NCBI RefSeq assembly: GCF_001719615.1
Contig: NZ_MDVX01000014.1
Location: 40,745 to 104,744, forward strand
Reading direction: 5' to 3'
DNA from: Neptunicoccus sediminis
GTDB taxonomy: Bacteria; Pseudomonadota; Alphaproteobacteria; Rhodobacterales; Rhodobacteraceae
Length of the DNA: 64,000 bases
Shown: positions 61,501-64,000 of the stretch, piece after piece
Position numbering within the stretch: position 1 is the stretch's first letter
Layout: each line of letters opens with the position of its first letter
Translations under genes and position numbers: made by a program
The notes under the pieces: model-generated
Told to the model about the DNA's origin: nothing
The model's database searches: none
What the model saw: the letters and a program-made list of their open reading frames with translations, nothing else

Positions 61501-62025
61501 CAGGTCAAAGATATGGCTGACCCGCGTAGAGAGAAAATCCTTGTCGTTCCCTGTGTGTCGTAACAGGAACATTCCAACGTTATCAACGAGATCCTGATTG
61601 GAGCAGATGTTGAAATAAAAGTAGCTGCCCATACCACAGCCGGCAAAAACCCCGATAGGCCCGCGTGTGTCTTCAGGGATGTGTCCGGCGTTTTCCATCG
61701 CCTCCCATGCGACCTCGAGGAAGTGACGGTGTTGGGGGTCCATAATCGCAGCTTCTTTGGGGGACAGCCCGAAAAATTCCGCATCAAAATTCTGATAGCC
61801 CTGTAGCGGGGCGGCGGCAGCTACGTAATCGGGCCGGTTCAGCCGATGTGCCATCTCACCGGCGGCGAGCAGCTCTTCGGAGCTATAGGAGCGGATCGAC
61901 TCGATGCCGTTGCGCAGGTTTTCCCAATAGGATGCTACAGTATCAGAACCGGGCAAATGGGCCGCCATACCGACAATGGCGACGTCGGTTTCAGCGAATG
62001 TATTCTGTGTGCTACCCGTACCCAT
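55591..62025 (-). CDS. type I polyketide synthase KS-AT-KR-DH-ACP-TE
   Basis: This is a 2144-residue single-module PKS. KS domain at 12-440 (Cys186 in TACSTS, His322 in HGTGT, His362 in NIGHLD). AT at 540-830 (GHSMGE with Ser635; IAAHS with His734, at the place where HAFH marks malonyl and YASH methylmalonyl AT domains). KR at about 1172-1375 (GGFGGIGL; SSS...Y1337-x3-N1341). Hot-dog dehydratase at 1405-1670 (His1424, Asp1592). ACP at 1775-1845 (GGHS, Ser1804). Thioesterase at 1868-2140 (GFSGGG Ser1953, Asp1980, His2110). The KR-before-DH order is unusual. There is no methyl- or enoyl-reductase. ATG 62025 lacks its own ribosome site (see leader ORF). Co-transcribed with a GT2 and the NRPS. 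Confidence 0.9.
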   Translation of the reverse strand: MGTGSTQNTFAETDVAIVGMAAHLPGSDTVASYWENLRNGIESIRSYSSEELLAAGEMAHRLNRPDYVAAAAPLQGYQNFDAEFFGLSPKEAAIMDPQHRHFLEVAWEAMENAGHIPEDTRGPIGVFAGCGMGSYFYFNICSNQDLVDNVGMFLLRHTGNDKDFLSTRVSHIFDLKGPSVNVQTACSTSLVATHYATQALLSGECDTALAGGVTIELPQDRGYIYKEGEVLSPDGHCHAFDHRAQGTVFGSGAGVVVLRRLKDAIADGDHIWAVIKGSAINNDGAAKAGYLAPSVDGQAEAVAEAQMIADTPADTIDYVECHGTGTYLGDPIEVAALTQAFNETTQEVGFCRLGSVKTNIGHLDTAAGVASLIKTSLALHHKQIPASLGYEKPNPAIDFETTPFRVNDQLTDWISHKGPRRAGVNSLGVGGTNAHVVLEEAPDRAETQPSDWPFQILTVSGRNKAALDGNAARLAAHLRAHPEQDLADIAWTLKNGRRGFERRRVIVAESHEDAADQLEKNDPRRAFSHSVLGDDPDYVFMFPGGGAQYAGMARDLYETEPVFTEWMDKGLEILQPKLDYDIRALWLPEPGAEEAADSRLTQPSVQLPLIMIVEYALAQLWISWGVTPAALVGHSMGENTAACVAGVMSFEDCIGLVHLRGKLFDTVPAGGMLSIALPADQLEPLLGDELDLGAVNAPSLSVATGPQAALDVLEARLKADGIDCQRIPIDIAAHSRMLEPILKDFGDYLRAIPLKAPQIPFTSNRSGDFITDAQAQDPDYWVGHLRGTVHFADCLSTLASKDERVFIEVGPGRAMSALAGQHDKVQANQIVNTLRHQQDDVADDAYFMAMLGRIWAVGGTFDWDQIWGGVPRHRVPLPTYAFQHAAYFIEPGMAKSDADAQWLTRSDTPENWGYRPAWVPRYAACDVDVTGDLSEAEKQVWLAFTDEAGLVTAAAKRLRAAGHDVITVRTGDTFSRDGEGGYFIAPERGRESYDALISDLNTRDLIPTRILHGWMITPDESFRPGSSFFHRVQEQGFYSLFFLAQAIGGEDLPEDIHILALSNGAAQHRDEPLPHPEKATLAGPARVIPREFPHLTVSTLDITLPPRSGPKKYALPEDQVNQLVDHILEDALAEPDNDTALIRGGKRYALTYRPAPLDDPPEGELPVLKQGGVYMITGGFGGIGLTLAETLIKRAGAKLALVARSPLPPRETWDRVLKNTAATAPLARRITALQRLEALGGTIMTFAADISNVEDIRDAKSAIEAELGTINGIIHAAGHIDDAPIMTKDVTSIEDVFAPKIHGTNVLDEVFPDGTLDWLVLFASSSTATAPIGQVDYVAANEYLNAYAKSRSGDQTRVRAINWGIWADVGMAADAMEARTGSATPPEVHEINAPMLDQATFDRAGNRVFTASYTVADRWFLDEHRTKAGDALVPGTGYLEMAIEALHAMGETAAFEIRDLYFLRPFAVGDAGAVDLRLTLPRSDAGYGFLVESGGQGGFAQNAQASLQILPLAAPAPLDVAAITARCNPPVEAGETGWITSPQEAHLNFGSRWRVLQSTALGDGEGIARLKLPAAAAKDTDQGYLLHPGLMDLATGWAMELIAGYASQHLWVPVSYRSVKVYAPLPGEIVSWVRNAGDNTSDGDIASFDITLAAPDGTVCVEISGFSIRQMEEISGFGAQDEAPSQAPDDTARPLSPAEERLRHNLSQGIRAEEGADLFLQALMGTHRQIILSSLDLNALITQAGQSDDTDTEDSQKFSRPQLDSDFVAPSNAIEERLAAFWQDLLGVDQIGVEDSFFDLGGHSLIAVRLFAQIRKAYQVDFPISVLFEAPTIRKCAELIAARGVTDGDSDEAAVADKPKAPPRRFTHLVAMHQGEGGHKPPFFLVAGMFGNVLNLRHLAHLIGSDRPFYGLQARGLLGDDPPHRTIESAAADYIAEMRQVQPHGPYHLGGFSGGGITAFEIARQLRADGEEIAALVLLDTPLPVRPGIEKADRLRIKLQDIRKGGLGYFRDWARDRIAWEMRKRQTREETAEDGQQFHNVAIQDAFLESVGAYQVQAWDGTLALFRPQLAPKWTVGDRLISHERVYLYDDNDWGKFAPDIQIFEVPGDHDSMVLEPNVRVLAARIRRYLERPRDQIQFQEAAE

Positions 62026-62050
62026 CAAATAACCGTATATAATAAAACAC
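62012..62050 (-). CDS. 12-codon leader ORF overlapping the PKS start
   Basis: On the minus strand AGGAG (62057-62061) is ideally placed, six bases before a GTG at 62048-62050, which opens a 12-codon frame ending at TAG 62012-62014, ten bases inside the PKS gene. The PKS ATG (62023-62025) has no comparable site. A TTGACA at 62089-62094 may be the -35 of the operon promoter, though no good -10 is visible. Confidence 0.4.
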   Translation of the reverse strand: MFYYIRLFDGYG

Positions 62051-62294
62051 TCTTTTCTCCTACCTATCTGTGCCCACAGGCAGAATTATGTCAATTAAAA
62101 CAAAATAGGGAAATTCTGTTCGGAAGACCCGATTTTGCAACACTGTGGGGGCGGCCGGAGCGACCTCCCTTTTGCAGAGCAGGTTGAGAGATCCTATCCC
62201 GGAAAGACATTCTTCCAATCAGGGGTCATACCATAAAATCCCGGGATGCAATCCACTTGGTAACGGTTCCCTTGTTCGACACACTACGTTGTTT

Positions 62295-63038
62295 TCAAAC
62301 GTATTTGCGGCGCCGGCGCCGGGCGGCAAATGCCAGAGCCCCAAGGCCGGTTAGAAGCAGTCCCATACCGGCAGGCAGAGGCACTTGTGACAGCAAAGCC
62401 AAGTCGCTCGGGGTTGCCAGAACGTCCAGATCCGCGCGCCATGAAATGCCGCCCAGTTGCCCACCCCCGTCAAGTCCGGTGAAATCAAGGTCCAACTGTG
62501 TGAATGCATCCTCGCCGGTCATATGATTGCCAATCCGGACATGGCCGCTGTAATGCGCACCGATCACCCCTGTTAATGCATCGCCTCCAGCGCTTACGTT
62601 GAACTCGATCCCGATCTTGGTGGTCGGAGAGTTCCGCACATCGCTGTCGGGATATTCGCCAGCATCAAAAATTACATTTGCCCTGCCCATATTCACCGTC
62701 AGGTTGGTGAGAAGCTTGCTGGCGTTCATCGAGAAGGTGTTGCTGTTATCGTAGGTGAAGGAGAGGTCCGGGCTTTCGTGATCAACACGCACCGAGAATA
62801 TATTCGATGTATGCTGGATGAACTCCCAGTTTTCCGTGGTGCCATCGCCAAACCTTGCCAGAACAGTCGCCCCGACCAGATCAGAGCGATACGTGGCTGT
62901 CCGGGTTCCGACACCGTCTATGGATTTATAGGTCGGACGCAGATCGTAGGTCACGTCGACTGTAGCTGCATGTGCAGGCATAACGGCGGCCCAAGCCAGC
63001 AGGCAGGCGGCAACTATGGGTTTGTGAAATAATCTCAT
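62295..63038 (-). CDS. VPLPA-CTERM exported protein
   Basis: This 247-residue protein (ATG 63038; three further residues upstream if a TTG is used) has a signal peptide MRLFHKPIVAACLLAWAAVMPAHA, a beta-rich middle of about 190 residues, and a C-terminal sorting tail VPLPAGMGLLLTGLGALAFAARRRRRKYV. The tail has the tripartite VPLPA motif, a hydrophobic helix and an Arg cluster. Such tails are processed and anchored by an exosortase, usually linked to extracellular polysaccharide. No exosortase is encoded in this window. The function of the mature protein is unknown. It lies between the PKS (266 bases away) and a divergent SGNH-like gene. Confidence 0.88.
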   Translation of the reverse strand: MRLFHKPIVAACLLAWAAVMPAHAATVDVTYDLRPTYKSIDGVGTRTATYRSDLVGATVLARFGDGTTENWEFIQHTSNIFSVRVDHESPDLSFTYDNSNTFSMNASKLLTNLTVNMGRANVIFDAGEYPDSDVRNSPTTKIGIEFNVSAGGDALTGVIGAHYSGHVRIGNHMTGEDAFTQLDLDFTGLDGGGQLGGISWRADLDVLATPSDLALLSQVPLPAGMGLLLTGLGALAFAARRRRRKYV

Positions 63039-63121
63039 GATTCCCAACTAAACTAATTTTGTAATTAAATTAGAATTATCTTAGGCAAATCGGGGACAAC
63101 TTGCAATATTGATTGCAGGTA

Positions 63122-63150
63122 CCATCTGGAAACGCGCTGTTTCCGGATGG
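63122..63150. promoter_or_regulatory. 12-bp hairpin in divergent intergenic region
   Basis: CCATCTGGAAAC (63122-63133) pairs with GTTTCCGGATGG (63139-63150) with one G-T pair around GCGCT. It lies between the divergent VPLPA-CTERM and SGNH-like genes and is not followed by a T-run, so an operator or leader structure is more likely than a terminator. Confidence 0.45.
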
Positions 63151-63236
63151 GACTGTCAATTACCATAAGCCCTGTTCGCAAAAGCAGGATCACTTCTTTT
63201 ATTTGAGACAATCCTAATTCTGAAACGGGGTCGACT

Positions 63237-64000
63237 ATGTCCATAGATGATAATGCAGCTGCCCGAACCACGCTTTCGACATTTGTTTTCGGACATAGCC
63301 TGATTTACCACCACGCAGATCACGGGGGGTCCGATCAGACCAATGTGCCTTACTGGATGGATGCCTTTGCGGATGCAGCAGGGACGGATTTTTCTGTGTC
63401 AGGCCAGTTTGGTCAATTGGAAAAACACGTTAAAAAATTGCCCCCGAAGGCGACTTGGTCGTGGCGTTTTGACGGGGTGGATGCGGCGTGGACTTCCGCA
63501 GCGAAGACCTTTTCCGAGGCAGATTTTGACTCGATCCTGATCACTCCGGCGAATTACATCCAAAATCTCGATCCAAATGACCCGATTTACAGCCTGCCCC
63601 GTTCTGCTGTCAGCTATACGCTTGAAATCATTGATTATGCGGTCACGCAGGAACCCGGAATTGACATCTATATCTACGAAAACTGGCCGGATATGCGGCG
63701 GGTGATTGATGACAATGTATTTCCGGCCAATACAGCGGAGCTGGCGGCATATCACAATCTGACACTGACAGAGCATGCCGCCTGGTTTGATGAATACCAC
63801 GATGAATTGTCAGCGGCCCGTCCGGACGTCAATATCATCTCCATTCCGGTCGGACCGATCATCTCTCAACTGCTGAGCGAAACGCCTCTGTCGGGAATTC
63901 CCGTTCAGGCGCTTTATCAGGATATTGCACCGCACGGGACAGAGACGCTTTATTTTCTGGCCAGCGTCATCACCTATTCCGCGATGTATGGCACCCTGCC
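63237..64000 (+). CDS. GHSL-type SGNH-like protein, 3' end beyond window
   Basis: ATG 63237 (GGGG six bases upstream) opens a frame that remains open for 254 codons to the window edge. The N-terminus has STFVFGHSLIYHHADHGG. Further blocks are 'FDSILITPANYIQNLDP', 'IDIYIYENWPDM' and DIAPHGTETLYFLASVITYSAMYG. Compared with the 48902-49831 protein, the GHSL start, the Y-(L/I)-Y-E-x-W strand and the Asp-His C-terminal block followed by an aromatic helix recur in the same order. It has no signal peptide here, so it could be cytosolic or carry a C-terminal secretion signal (RTX proteins of this kind exist). Function unknown; hydrolase-like fold suspected. Confidence 0.6.
   Translation, partial: MSIDDNAAARTTLSTFVFGHSLIYHHADHGGSDQTNVPYWMDAFADAAGTDFSVSGQFGQLEKHVKKLPPKATWSWRFDGVDAAWTSAAKTFSEADFDSILITPANYIQNLDPNDPIYSLPRSAVSYTLEIIDYAVTQEPGIDIYIYENWPDMRRVIDDNVFPANTAELAAYHNLTLTEHAAWFDEYHDELSAARPDVNIISIPVGPIISQLLSETPLSGIPVQALYQDIAPHGTETLYFLASVITYSAMYGTL

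Overview
The window reads as a GC-rich alphaproteobacterial replicon, most likely from the Rhodobacterales (roseobacter group). The clues are a RepA-type (RPA family) replication initiator next to parA-parB, DUF2793 and DUF3309 proteins, a VPLPA-CTERM protein and RTX/serralysin proteins. A replication and partition cassette lies inside the window: repA (minus strand), an iteron and DnaA-box region, then parA-parB (plus strand). The DNA is therefore probably plasmid or chromid rather than main chromosome. The rhamnose operon and dense polysaccharide genes recall the RepA-I 'biofilm plasmids' of roseobacters; that match is inferred from gene content, not from a database search.

Layout. 1-11.9 kb: exported and surface proteins (Sel1 repeats, a tail-fibre-like adhesin with a self-assembly C-terminus, a GSCFA/SGNH pair, an unusual permease-FG-GAP-ASPIC/UnbV fusion, a serralysin metalloprotease, an RTX protein, an SH3 protein, two tiny membrane proteins). 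12-20 kb: a cation/proton antiporter, repA, origin, parA-parB, a LOV-domain HWE-type sensor kinase bracketed by two copies of one perfect palindrome (candidate parS), and a DUF2793 protein. 20-28.5 kb: a galactofuranose module (UDP-galactopyranose mutase plus GlfT1-like and GlfT2-like transferases) with three sulfotransferase-like genes and a WecG/TagA/CpsF transferase. 28.7-42.7 kb: glycosyltransferases, an O-acyltransferase with SGNH domain, a GMC oxidoreductase, an SDR, a Wzy-like polymerase or ligase, the complete dTDP-L-rhamnose operon rfbCBDA, a GT4 enzyme and a Wzx-like flippase. 43-49.8 kb: a second GMC oxidoreductase, three more sulfotransferases, a 2OG-Fe(II) oxygenase and an SGNH-like protein. 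50-62 kb: a compact PKS-glycosyltransferase-NRPS operon. The window ends with a VPLPA-CTERM protein and a truncated second member of the GHSL-type SGNH-like family.

How the genes fit together: the central part can supply UDP-galactofuranose and dTDP-rhamnose, assemble repeat units, flip and polymerise them, and decorate them with sulfate and acyl groups. This suggests a sulfated, acylated surface glycan containing galactofuranose and rhamnose. The PKS-NRPS operon is the strongest candidate for an undescribed system. Its NRPS is a self-contained loading module (formyltransferase, adenylation domain split by a luciferase-like monooxygenase, carrier protein, no condensation domain). It is encoded with a KS-AT-KR-DH-ACP-TE polyketide synthase, and a rhamnosyltransferase-like gene sits between them.

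Most long reverse-strand reading frames opposite the GC-rich genes are shadows and were left out. I saw no tRNA, rRNA, CRISPR array or transposase.
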